The notes beneath the pieces were generated by a model. The model did not search any database. It was given only the letters and a program-made list of their open reading frames with translations, and was not told the DNA's origin. 64,000 nucleotides of DNA from Dimorphilus gyrociliatus (lineage: Eukaryota; Annelida; Polychaeta; Dinophilidae). The translations under genes and the position numbers were made by a program. The stretch spans positions 426,916-490,915 of the forward strand of contig CAJFCJ010000020.1 of the NCBI GenBank assembly GCA_904063045.1, in the 5' to 3' direction. Of this stretch, positions 11,618 through 23,900 are shown piece after piece (the first letter of the stretch is position 1; every line of letters starts with the position of its first letter).

Positions 11618-13585
11618 ATGAAAAAGATCAGCCTAGTTTGTCTTCTATTTATTTGCTGTCTGGTGAAAAGTCATCTTGCCGTAATTGATGGTAATGTATA
11701 ATGAGTTGCAATATTTTCTCTCATAATAAAATGTTTACAAAAATAATTCATCAGCTTCATCATCAGTGGATGAGTCGTATTTTTATAGAGAAAAGCGAGC
11801 GGCTGAACCTGAAACTAAGGTTGAAGGTGAACCAGAAACTAAAGTTGAAGGCGAACCAGAAACTAAAGTTGAAGGCGAACCAGAAACCAAAGTTGAAACA
11901 GAGCCAGAAAAAGAGACAAAACCCGAATCAGAGACCGAAAGCGAAACAAAACCAGAGAACAAACCAGAATCTGAGGTAGAAAGTGAAACTAAACCAGAAA
12001 CTACTGCTAAACCAGAGACAAATGCTGAAGGAACTGTCTCTCCAGAGGCGGAACCAGAACAGAGACCTTCGATGTGGGAAATTATTTTGCCACCTTTCAT
12101 TCTTCTAGTTCTGATTGTTTTAGGTAGGTTGATTTATCAAATACTACTATACAAGTAAGATGAAAAAATTAAACTCTTTTTTAGGTCTTACTGGCCTTTC
12201 TATATCGTCCCAAAGGCATGTTGTTCGAGCAAAACTACGTAAAATATTTGGCTTTTGCCTTAGAACTTCTTTCTTACCTGCTTGGAAAAATTTTAGTGGT
12301 TTGAAAACTATCCGAAAAATTAATGTTTCACCAACAGAATCCACAAGTACTTTTGAAACTTCGATATTATCCAGTCCAGATTCTTTAAAAAGAAATCAAG
12401 CAGAAGATGTTATACCTGAGGAGGAAGAGGATAAAACTTTTCTTTCCTCTTTTGACTTGGAAGTAATTCGATCAATGAATTCTTATCACAACCGACCTAA
12501 GGAGTTGTTTCGAATTTCCTTCCCAGCCCTTATCTCTTTGTCATTATGTCCGTTTACTTTATATTTATATCAACCGTTAATAGATATTTTCTGGCCAAAA
12601 TCATCTTTTGCAACTCCTCCAGATATCAACGAAGGTAGCGTCTTATTATTTTATGTGAATATTTTATTCCTTTTTTCTTTTCTACGTTAGCTATTGCTTG
12701 CTTTCTTGCCCCGGCTGGCTTAGTTTACGCGACATCATTTGGCTTCGCTTTCCAACAAGCTTTAGGAAAACAGGGGGAAGTTCTCCGAAAAATAACCTAC
12801 GAATTAGGCTTAATAGATCAAATTGCAACTCTTGCCTCAAAAATTCATCTTCCTAACATTCAAGATCGTATGGCAATCTATAGGGCGATTAAAGCGGAGG
12901 CGATCTTCATGATCCTACAAATCGAAGATAGAGAACCGGAGAGTTTTCAGAACAAATCAAGAATCGATGTAAAAAGTTGGTTAAATTGAATAAATGATAT
13001 AATCTAAAAACAGAAAAATAGTGAATAATCTAATAAATAAGTAATTAATGTCTTTATTTATTTTATTCAGCCGAAATATGGAATGTTTTAGATATTCTAA
13101 GAAGAATACAATCGGACTCAAAAGAAATATTTAGTATCGATAGAATTATAGTCGATAAAATCATTTCTCATATACTACACTTGAATAGCATATGTAGCGA
13201 TAGGATGGGACTACTTCACGCAAGAATACATCCGCTAAAGTTAGTTAAATATGACTATAATATATAAATATTTACATTTTTTATGCATTTGAACAATAGA
13301 TGGGCATTTCTGGAAACACTTGGATTTTTCTCCTTCTTTGGAATTCTTCTCTTGACAGCACAATCATACAGAATGGAATTAATTATGTGTATCATTACCG
13401 TATTTTCTATTTCGTTACTATGTTATGTAGTATCAGATTTAGATTCGCCTTTCTCCGGATTTTTTCGCATTGATCTCTCTGTTCTACCCGACGCCATCAC
13501 AAGAATTGAAAAGATGTTTTATATAGCTTCGTCATTCGGCTTAAATATCACAGCCAAGTATCCAACAGTAAAGAAAATGTTTTAG
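11618..13585 (+). CDS. DUF4239/bestrophin-like multi-pass membrane protein A with signal peptide and acidic repeats
   Basis: Exons 11618-11690, 11755-12123, 12185-12634, 12691-12975, 13071-13239 and 13300-13585 join into 543 residues with no stop. Residues 1-20 are a signal peptide (MKKISLVCLLFICCLVKS). Next comes REKR (36-39), a furin-type site, then an acidic stretch with four EPETKVEG units. A first membrane helix follows WEIILPPF (about 125-147), two more lie near 240-270 and 298-320, and two close the protein around 450-500. The last core block reads SDLDSPFSGFFRIDLSVL; this LD-PF-G--R signature at the end of paired helices is characteristic of the DUF4239 (bestrophin-like) family as I know it. 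Function is not established; a membrane channel or transporter-like role would be inference. The second exon could instead start at 11767 (a NAG-NAG choice). AATAAA at 13719 fits the 3' end. Confidence 0.78.
11805..11900 (+). repeat. Four tandem 24-bp coding units (EPETKVEG)
   Basis: Units start at 11805, 11829, 11853 and 11877. The second and third are identical at nucleotide level and the others differ by a few bases, so the array expanded recently. Each encodes EPETKVEG (the last ends ET). Degenerate EPE/KPE/SETE repeats continue to about 12040. Confidence 0.95.
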
Positions 13586-13718
13586 ATTTAAACTACAAAA
13601 CTTTTGAAATGTTAATGTAAAAGTAAATACAATAATACAGCGTTCAGTACAAAATGAATTAATATAATAATCACCTTAATTACTACTTGAAGGGAAAACA
13701 AAGAAACAACTCTTAAAC

Positions 13719-13724
13719 AATAAA
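13719..13724 (+). promoter_or_regulatory. Candidate poly(A) signal AATAAA
   Basis: The hexamer lies 134 nt after the stop codon of DUF4239-like gene A. This is a positional call only. Confidence 0.4.
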
Positions 13725-14240
13725 CTATTTGCACATTTTGAGCACAAGCACTTTTAACCCCTCCTCTTTCTCACTATGTTCTACTTGATTTATCTACTTT
13801 ACCTAATAAATTATTATTGTATAAAATACATAAATAAAAGCTATTGACCAGACTAAAAAAGGAAAAATAAGGTCTCAAGTCCTAGTTATTAATCGTTTAT
13901 GCTTCTTTTCAAATTTATAGAGAGGTTTAACAAAGAAAACTGGAATGAGGAGAATATTTTTTATACTAATACTAATAAGAACGTAATGCTTACTCAATAA
14001 AATATGTATGGATTATGTATTTTATTAATGACAAAAAAGAATTTAATGTAAGAAAGAGACGTTCCTTGAAATGCAGAGAAAAGCTTTCTTGCTAAAAGTA
14101 GAATATAAAAATCGTATGAACCCTTCATACGTTCAATATTTCTATCAACTAATTAAACAACTTAGGAAGTAAACTAGCCACCCTTCCAGTATTTCCTTTT
14201 TGCTCTATTTTCTCCTTCTACACTCTCTCTATCCTTTTCT

Positions 14241-14246
<6 letters not shown>

Positions 14247-14280
<34 letters not shown>
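14247..14280 (+). repeat. (CT)n microsatellite
   Basis: An almost uninterrupted CT dinucleotide run, preceded by C/T-rich sequence from about 14210, between the two DUF4239-like genes. The 13586-14730 interval otherwise shows no gene. Confidence 0.9.
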
Positions 14281-14284
<4 letters not shown>

Positions 14285-14730
14285 CTCAATGTATCTATCT
14301 ATTTATCTATCTTCTATTTCTTTTACATTCCAAATTTCTGTATTATTCTTTCCTATGTTCGCATTATTCTATTGAATGAAATTACTCTTTTTTATCTATA
14401 ATTCGATCTGAATTCGAAGAATATTTGAAAAGACTTTATTTTATTTTTACAGCGATCTTTTCATTTATTGATGCAAGTTCCTGTCTTGTTACCAGTCTTT
14501 TCTTAAAAAATTCCAATATTTCCAATTTCTAATTTTGATAATAATGCATAGATCAAAAGTATTTATAATTCATTATAATTAATAGATCAAGAACAGCTAA
14601 AATTATATATGCATGATAATTAGAACCGCCTACTGGAACGAACGTCAAATCTATAGATTACAGGCTTGCAGTTACGACTACATATTTTTAGTATAAGCAG
14701 GTAGAAGTTACAACCTGTTTTCCACCAATA

Positions 14731-16791
14731 ATGAATATTTCTAAAGGATCTCTAAGACGTATTCTTGCTTCTAATTTACATATTCCCGAACCTGAGAGTG
14801 GCCAAAAAGGTTATTGTACTGGCAAATTGGATCCTAATGACAGACCAAGCCTATGGGAGATATTTATACCGCCTTTCGGTTTGACATGTATAATATTTTT
14901 TGGTAAGTTAAAAACAATTTGCTACTCTTTTGCATTTTACAGTCTGCAACTTCTTTCAATAAATGTTTGCTGTTTTAAAACTATAAAAACACTTAGGCCT
15001 ATTCTGTTTATGGTTGAAAGATTTCATAAAAGATTGTCAATTTGGAAGGAAAGATTTACAACCGACCTCCTACTCGGAAGAGGAAATTGAAAACATGAAA
15101 AGGGAATGTAATGGTAATGAAGTTCATAATGAAAACATTACTAAACGAGCTCTTTATTCAGATTTTGATTTAGAGGTAGGTTAACGAAAGGTTAATGAAT
15201 ATTAAACAAAGAGAATAGAATTATTCATATTCAATTATGAGAGTTGCAGATAGTGTAAAATATTATAAATTGATCATTAGTATTTTTGCAGAAAAGGAAA
15301 ATTTTCTTTTTTTTTTGTTGCATGATCTAAAAATGATTTCCTGGACTTATTTTTTTAGCATTTAATTAATAATTAGAGTGCTATTGATTTATTTAATATA
15401 TTATTCTGTCTATATGTATTAGATTTTTTTTTCTCTCTTTTCCAGGTATTAGACGATTTCATTCTAAATACAAACCATCCAAAAAATCTTATAGCAATAG
15501 CTATTCCACCAATTGCTTCTCTTGTCTGTTGTACTATCTTACTATTCATTTATACGCCTATGATTGATTGTTTATGGCCAGAAGTGAAAAAACCAGATAT
15601 CAATACAGGAATTTCATGTTTCCTAGGTTCTATATTTAATTAACTTGCGAAAAAATTTCATTTTTCTAATAATTCTAATTTTCTTATCTTTAGCACCAGC
15701 CGGTTTAGTTTATGCTTTATCTTTTGGTTTTATGTTCCAACAAACCTATGGCAAACAAACGGAAATTCTGACTAAAGTCACTCACGAATTTAGTTTACTT
15801 GATCAGATTTTAACAATGTCAAAATCGTTAAAATTACCAACTCAAAAGCATTTATTGGCTTTATACAAATCAGTTAAGAACGAAGCAATTTTCACTATTC
15901 TTCAACTGCAAAATGACAAAGATGTGGAATCGTTTAGAAATCAACCTCCCATTGATATCAAAGGTTTAGACTTATTTCCTATTAATTTTACCCCACTTGA
16001 AGATTACTTTAATATAATTTAATAACTAGTTCAAATATGGAACATTATCGACATCTTGAGAGACGCTTCACTTCATCCCGAAACAAAATTTAACGTCAAC
16101 AGTGTACTTTGCGACAAGATGATCAGTTACATTATCGAACTAAATAATATTTGTGTTGATCGAATGGGTACAATACATAGTCGAATTCACCCAATTAAGT
16201 AATATTTTTCCATAATTCATTAACTAGTATTTAATAATATTTCTCCATCGAAGATGGATATTTTTGGAAAGTTTAGGATTGGCTGCACTTTTTGGTGTGA
16301 CAGTCGTTGACGCCCAATCAAGAAGAATGGAATTGGCTATGTGTGAATTAACAATTTTCTCTGTAAGCTTTAAAGATATAATTTTTTTAACTAATATAGC
16401 ATAGTTAATTATTTAAAGTGGTTTTTTCTGTATTTCAATATTAATCGACATATATATATACCTTTATCATATGTATATATATACAGTATATACTTTATTA
16501 ATATAGATATATATATATATGTATATATAGGTTAGTATGCTGTGTTTTGTCCTGGCTGATCTGGATTATCCATTTCATGGTTTCTTTCGCATTGATTTAT
16601 CGGTACTGCCGGACGTTGTGAAGAGGATAGAGACTCTTTATGAAGAAGCTAAAAGCGTTATGGAGAAAGAAGAGGAAGTAATCCAGTGTTTAAATTCCAC
16701 AATGGCAAAAAAGTTTCTCAATGGCTATCAGGAATCAATGAACGTGAATAGAGGTGATAAAGAAAACACGGACGAAAAGTCATCGGTTTAA
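14731..16791 (+). CDS. DUF4239/bestrophin-like multi-pass membrane protein B
   Basis: Exons 14731-14902, 14997-15175, 15446-15626, 15694-15963, 16030-16198, 16254-16362 and 16531-16791 join into 446 residues in one frame. The protein aligns along its length with gene A: RPSLWEIFIPPF at the first helix, FDLEV before the second, APAGLVYALSFGFMFQQ at the third, IWNIIDIL in the soluble helical segment, QSRRMELAMCE in the fourth, and ADLDYPFHGFFRIDLSVL in the last core block. It lacks a visible signal peptide and the EPETKVEG repeat; an undetected upstream exon could supply the signal. The C-terminal tail is charged (about 50 residues). The gene lies 1.1 kb after gene A in the same orientation, a clear tandem duplication. 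AATAAA at 16913 fits the 3' end. The family assignment comes from motif memory and is less sure than the gene structure. Confidence 0.78.
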
Positions 16792-16912
16792 AAAATCACA
16801 ATTTGAAAAGAGAAACCTGCACAAATATAATTACAAACTCTTGCACTTGAGAGTTTTTAACACTTAGCATTCAACGATAAAGAGAAATGTAAATGACGTT
16901 CAATAATATATA

Positions 16913-16918
16913 AATAAA
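16913..16918 (+). promoter_or_regulatory. Candidate poly(A) signal AATAAA
   Basis: The hexamer lies 121 nt after the stop of DUF4239-like gene B. This is a positional call only. Confidence 0.4.
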
Positions 16919-18216
16919 TATATTATATATAACTCTCTATGTTCTACGATAAATTCAATACATTTAGAAGAAAGACAAGCCTCTTTTACAAAATGACAAA
17001 GTGCAATTTATGATCAGTCTAGGCTTTTAAAATACTTATAAACGAATAAAAACAACAACAATTCTAATAATTAATTAAGGGATTTTTCTTGTTTATTACC
17101 TCTTAAAATGATATAAATAAGACAATAGTATTAGTAATACAAATCTTATCTTATTTAGGTCTTTCATTACATACAGAATATTTTCATATTCTTGAAAAAA
17201 TTTGAATCTTACCAATAACTCATGTAGTTCTATTTTCTATTTATTTTATCCATGTTTATTTACTCAAGTAGTATGTTTTACTTGAATAAATCAATAGCAA
17301 ATAGTTCAATTATCACTTGTGAAATACTGTATCTATATATGTATGTACAAACAAAAGCAAAGTAATAAAAAAAACAATACTTTCTTTGAAAAGGAAAAAT
17401 TAAAATATATTAAACATTCTTAATTCTAAATTTAGCGAATCCTCTAAGTGTAATACAATAATTATATATCAAACAGAAATTATCTCTAAATGGATATTTC
17501 TACTTTGCCTTATTTCTTTATATTATCTCCTCAAAAATATGTAGAAAGGTATATTTTCTGGTTCCTTCAACTTTTGTTATCTACTGAAAGAATATTTTAC
17601 TTAAGAGATTATATCAAATTTCAAAAGGAATTAGATAAGTTTTCCTTTTTACTTTGCATAAAGGAATTAATAATAGAATTCTCACTACTTACGTTCTCAA
17701 AAGGGAATATTCTTACTTTGAGAAATAGCCTTTTTTTATCCTTGATTATAGGTAGAAATACGTAATATTTGAAAAATAGGAGACTGTACTACGCATTATC
17801 TAAATGGACTCGGTGTTTTGTTATTTTAATTAAGATACAGATGTGAATGAAAAGGTACATTTTCTTGGTGTTTTTAAGTCATTACCTTAAGTCATTTACC
17901 GTCCCTTCATTGTAATACCATGATAATAGCATATTTACAAGTAAACTATATATATTTTACAGATATATTCAATTATTCTCTTCTAATTAATTTTCTCCAG
18001 TGAACAATTAATAAAGTAATTAAAAAAGTCTAAATCTAATTATTATGAACTAATAACTTTTCCGTTTCTTGTTTCCATGGCACCATATCAAAATACAGAT
18101 ATAATTCTATTTGCGGTATATATATACTGAATATATATATATGTTTATAACTATATGCAACCTAATCTTAATAGAGTGCAAAATTAATTATGAGCGTCAT
18201 AACCGTTGTCTTGAAT

Positions 18217-18229
18217 ACGCCATCTAGTA
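18217..18229 (-). promoter_or_regulatory. CTCF-like site
   Basis: The minus strand reads TACTAGATGGCGT, matching the AGATGGCG core with the CTAG-type left flank. A second similar site follows 300 nt away. Confidence 0.4.
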
Positions 18230-18518
18230 TTTTGGAATGAAACTATTTTCCCCGTGTTTTCATATTGTGTAATTTATTTACATAAAGTTTTGTTAATTTT
18301 AGTATATAGCTAATTTCCAGTAATAGATATTCAAAAAATTTGAATATTTTATATTTTCAAGTGAATAGCAAATAGGGTCAATGTTGGTTTGTTGTTGTAA
18401 TATTCTTATTTTTGCGCCTGATATTTATATTCTATGGGAAAAAGTCGCATTGGAAACATAGTATTATTTTATATTTGAACTATGATGTTATATAAATTTA
18501 TTACTATTGAATTTGATA

Positions 18519-18534
18519 GTCGCCATCTATTGGA
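18519..18534 (-). promoter_or_regulatory. CTCF-like site
   Basis: The minus strand reads CCAATAGATGGCGACT, which has the AGATGGCG core. Same orientation as the site at 18217. Confidence 0.4.
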
Positions 18535-20961
18535 ATTTTCATTCTACAGAGGAATAAAAATTTCTGTTCTAATTTCCCTCTTCATATGTTTTGTAATAAT
18601 GAACATAAAAAGTTTAAGATCAATTCGAAAACATAATTTGAATAGGTTTGTCAATTGTGTATGTGTTCATTGACGAAACGATCGGTAAACTTTTAAAAAA
18701 ACCGATAAATTCATGGAAGAACATTAGGTAGGAAAAATCTTTCTTCACTTTTCCCAATATTCTCTACTCCTTGAATTTTAGATCAATGAGTTATAAATTT
18801 ATGAAATTTTTCTGACCTCCTAATGTCCTATTTACTAAAATACATAACGTCGCTGGGTAATGCAAGTATAAAAGAGGTGACGAATAAATAAACTGTAATA
18901 TCAAGCTTTCTGGCAAAAGTAAATAGAAATAATTAATCATCGATCAGTTAACTATTGAAAATTTTACTGTATAGGTCGTTTCGATTAGTAAGGTATTTAT
19001 TTGTTTGAAAAACGTTCATTCAGAAAATGAAATTTATCCAACAATCGGGATAGTAATTTGAATATTATTATAAAGATATTGAATGATAATAAAGCCGACA
19101 ATAAGAAAAGTTTACTCCTTGAACAGCTCTACTCAAAGCTCCTTTCTCTTTCATTGATTATGTATGATCGTTTAAGGGAGAATATTAATAGAATTCCTTT
19201 AATATAGTAGAGTTTTTCAAACTGAATGTATTTAATTTGGCTGGTCTATGTTTATCTATATTTCTTTTATCTCTTTCAGATATTTGTTTCTAATCACATT
19301 GGCCTATTTACCCTTCTTTTGCATATTTAACAACAAATTTAATTCGTCAATATGACATTATATACCCTAAAATAGTCTTTGCTATATATTATATCTGTGT
19401 AAAATCTCGGTGGAATATTTAAACTTGGTCTAATAATTTTTAATTCATCAATATTTAATCTATAATCCTTTTATATGAGACAATCTACACTCCCAGACGT
19501 ATATTTGCCATTATATTCAAAGTAAGACGCAAATTGATCCAAAAAAAAAGAAATTAATTAAATACAGAAAACAGAATGTTTAGCCATTAGTTTATTCATT
19601 TTTTTGGAAATAGTTTATTAATATTTAAAGTATAAGATAACCTATTTTGTATCTTTTGAATTATAATAAATATTTATGCTTTGGGAATATATTCAGTTTT
19701 TAACATTTAAGACTACTATCATGTGTACTATTACATTTTTATGATAAATGTTCTCTTATTGATTGATGTATCATCCTATTTGTTATTATGTTATGCAAAA
19801 AAATAAACAGGCCTATAAATGTTAACTTTAACAATTTTTTTATATTATTATATATCTCCTTATGACTATTATATACATTTTAATATTCTTATCTAGATAT
19901 TCATAGTCTATTCATGGTCGTTTGTCGCTTGTTAAACAAATTGAAAGAGAAGCAATTGCTTCATAAAATATTATTTGGTTAACCTAAATAGAAATAAAAT
20001 AAAAAAATAAGAGATAATAATGAATATTAAATATTTTTTCATTGGATTTTTAACCTGAGCGAACGGTTGGCAAACATTTTTCATGGTTTTAATATTCGGA
20101 TTAACTCCCATATATTCTAGAATGACTGAATTTTCATTTCTTAACTTAAAGCTCAGTGGACACTTTCATCTTTAGTCTCTTTCTCTTAGCTTATAATATA
20201 TTTCATACTTCTATAGAAAAATGTACAGTTTGACTTAATATACAGCAATAAACTGGAACAGTTTTAGGAAAAAGATAGAATAATTTAATACACCTTGAAA
20301 ATAATAATAATAGTAGAGTGTATATATATATATATATATTTATATGTAAATGTATATACTTTATATATAAATATACATTTGTTTATATAAGCAAAAAAAT
20401 CTAAAAGGAAGACAAATGAAATGCTTTGATCACACACAATTTCATTGCGTTTTTGAAGTTGCTTGTGCAGTATTCAAGATTTTGCACTACGTAATACTCT
20501 CAACAACGTAGCAGTCTATGATTTCTGCATTCAGAGTTTTTGTAAAGAAGAAAATTTCTTATTTTTTTTTGTTTGTTTTGTTTGTGTTGTTTGTTTTTGT
20601 TTTTTAATAGAATTAAACTAAAAAAATTAAACATATAATCGCTTCATAATTTTTCCTTTTTCTTGTTATTTTTTCCCTTCTCTTCGTCACTTTTTGTTAA
20701 TTTTTTGAAAAAAAAGGATAACAAAGAAGAGAAAACGAGGAAAAAATGAAAAATGAAAAAGAAACTATTTGATAAAGAAAAAAAAAGAGAAAAAAAATTA
20801 ATAGTTTTTTTGCTGCAGGACAAATTTTGTTTCTCCTTCTTTTTTAGTTAGTTTGTTTCGTTTTTAGGTTTATCTTCTTAGATTTATTATTCATTAGTGT
20901 AAATATATCTTTTTTTTCACTTGAAACTCTTCTCATTTCTATTTTGTAATCAATTTTTATT

Positions 20962-23900
20962 TTAGAGATCATCTTCATTCTTCTCTGAAGGCAATGATAT
21001 ACTTGTATCAGCTGTCGGTACTTTAAGCCTATTTGATAGTTTAGACGCTCTTCTTTGAGCTATTGCAAAGCTTCCTGCTTGCGATGCTTGAGAGTCTCTC
21101 CTCTGACTCCAGATACTAGATGATCTGGTTAGGCTTTTATTTTTTTGATCCATAGCCATCTGAGTAATCCTCCTAATACTTACCTCGGCTTTGTGCTTTT
21201 TCCAAGCTCGTTGCAAAGTTCTAGCAGCTACATCTTCTTTTTTCCTTCTCATTGTAGTTGTCGTTTGAAGGAATTGTACTCGTGTTGGGAATTGTTCCTT
21301 AAATTTGCTCTCCATTTGTTGTTTAAGTTGTTGGAACTCGTTGGTCACTTCTACTTCTCCCAAAACATGACGAACCAATGCAATAAGTATATCTAAACAA
21401 TGGAGACGGTCTCCTTCCACAATTGGTAAGTCGAAGGACACTAATGCTATTTCATTTGGCTTAGAAATTCCTAAAGGTGGATCTAAATCACCCACAAAGT
21501 CCGACAAATGTTCATATTTAATAAATTGGGTAGCATGCGGATCATACTTCTCCCAAACCATATAAAACATGTCAAAGTCATCTTCGGTAATACCAACCTC
21601 TTCTTGATCGTGAGCTTGGTGGAAATTTTCAAGTATTATAGCAATGTACATATTAATTATAATTAAATAAGTGATAAATATATAGGACACCATAAACGCA
21701 ATGGCAATAAATGAATTGGAGCAATTTCCCCCATTGGTCTTTTCCCATCTACCATCCGGCCTTTGCCAATGGGTTGTATTACAATCAGGAGCCTCCGATA
21801 CCAGCATGGGATACAAAACATCATTCCATCCAGCCGCCGTTGTTAAACGGAACAGCAGTAACAAAGCATTGGGGAATGTTTGAAAGTTCATAATGTCGTC
21901 AATATGATCTCCATGTTTAATTTTCCCAAATTGACTCATACCAAAGATAGCATAGATAAACATAATCAAGAATAATAGCATAAATATGTTGAATAAAGCT
22001 GGAAGAGATATTACGAGGGCGAACAATAATTTCCTTATTCCTTTTGCAACTTTAATAAGTCTTAGAACTCGGCCAATTCGGAATACTCTTACTACTCTTA
22101 ACAAAGTTGGATTTATGAAGACAGATCGAAGAACATCCGATAAGACGACACCTAAAAGAAAAGATAGCAAAAATTTTATATTATGTTATCGCTTGTTGTT
22201 CGTAAATGATAAGCATTCATTCATTCACTCGTTCATTCATCTTTCTTCTCTTCTTTAGACGCCATCGAAAAAAAAAACTAAAAAACATATAGCACTTTCA
22301 ACAAAGCAACAACAACATTTAACAATTAAACCAGTACAGTTTGTGAATTGCTTATAACGTGTACTTAACATACATAGGCTGTAACAATCTTGTTTGTTTC
22401 ACAATTGCAATAAAAAATATTGTACTTGTAATAGTGCTTGTATAGTGCGCCACCTAGTGATATAAACTTAAAAGATTTAAGAAATTTTAAATACTTGTTC
22501 TTTTTCAATTCTTTTTAATGCATAAAAGTTATTTTTGTTTTTTTTTAAAAAAAACAAAGCCAAATTTGAAAAAACAAAGAAGTGTAAAAAAATTTCCATT
22601 ATTGTATCAAAGTCTCTTTTTTTATAGGGTAAAAAATATAGAAAGAGGCTATTTTGTTATTCTCTTCTTTTCCTTTCAATAGGAAAAGGAAAAGAAAGAA
22701 ATAACATTGAGAGATTAAGAAATTTGAGAGAGAGAGAGAGGAATAAAAACACAAAAATTCTAAAAAATAAAAACAATAAAAGACGTTTAATGTTTACAAA
22801 TATACGTTCAAAGCATGTTTTGCGGTGAGACAACTCTTTAGTATATATATATATATATTTCTATATATATATATATATTGGTATATATACAAACATATAT
22901 ATTGATATGTACAATGACAAAAAATTGTATAATTACCAGCGGCACTATCTGCAAAAATTATAGTGAGGTATATATTTTCTTATGTATATCTTTTCGTTCA
23001 TTTGTTATATTTTGCTACTTAATTATATACTGTATATATATACAGATGAAGGTAAAAATATCTACTATATACTATATACAAATAATATGCTAAATTTGTA
23101 TAGAATACCATAATTCTTTAAAAGCATACAAGTTAAACTATCATACAAAATAGAAATGAAAAACAGACGAAGATGTTGAGAATCATTTATAGTTGACATT
23201 ATCATGACGGTAGTAATAGCTCTAAATTGAAAGATTCATAAAAGTAAACACATCCTTACCAACTATTGATAAGACAACAATTATAAAATCGAAAACGTTC
23301 CAAGCTCTTCTAAAGTAATGCCATCTTAAACCGAATATCTTTACTGCAGCTTCCAAAGTAAATATTGTTACAAATATTAAATTAATAACTTCTAAAGCAT
23401 CTGTAACTGCTTGAGATTGCTTGTAGTGTTCAATTGCCATACAAAGCATGTTTAATAGAATTAGCACTACAACAGCTAATTCAAATTTTGTGCTAATAGC
23501 AACATCAAAGATAAAAGCTTGAATTTTATGCTAAAAATATAAAGACAAAATGATATGTTAATCGTTATGAATTACATAATACATAAAGTTGTTTTTTTCA
23601 TAATTATTATAATTAACAATAACCTTTGGGCGTTTAATGGTTTTCTGAGGTTTTTTATTGCCGAGTTTCTTCATTGTATTCATGTAATTCTTCTGACTTG
23701 AAGTTAGAAACATATCTAAATAACTGCCTTCGTACTGACAAAGGGATAATAAATCAATTATTAGTTGATATTTAAAAGGAAGATAAGTAAACTTACTTTT
23801 TTCTTGAGCATATTAAAGTTATCAATAATAACACCAATGAATAAATTCAAAGTAAAAAACGATCCAACCAGAATGAATACTACAAAATATGCATAGTAGC

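Larger units (their letters stand above)
16792..20961. other. Convergent intergenic region between DUF4239-like gene B and the NaV2 3' end
   Basis: Both flanking genes end here, so the region should hold two 3' UTRs. No gene was accepted; frames of 91 and 63 codons (17490, 18482) have noise-like composition. Two CTCF-like sites on the minus strand lie at 18217-18229 (TACTAGATGGCGT) and 18519-18534 (CAATAGATGGCGACT). At 20540-20830, T-rich and A-rich tracts are roughly complementary and may be NaV2 3' UTR. Confidence 0.55.
20962..23530 (-). other. NaV2: NaV2 domain IV and C-terminal tail (exons 21-22)
   Basis: Exon 21 has S1-S3 and exon 22 the rest. S4 reads [18 protein letters not shown]. 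The pore is [17 protein letters not shown], with filter Ala at codon 21832-21834. S6 leads to ILENFHQA, an EF-hand-like region ([18 protein letters not shown]) and the IQ-like motif [13 protein letters not shown], then a Ser/Arg-rich tail ending in EKNEDDL and a TAA stop. Confidence 0.93.

Noticed and set aside
11783-12100. 105-codon minus-strand frame rich in Ser/Val/Gly
   Set aside because: It is the antisense shadow of the EPETKVEG repeat exon of DUF4239-like gene A.
17490-17765. 91-codon plus-strand frame after DUF4239-like gene B
   Set aside because: Noise-like amino-acid composition, no domain and no good splice partner; too short to trust in AT-rich DNA.
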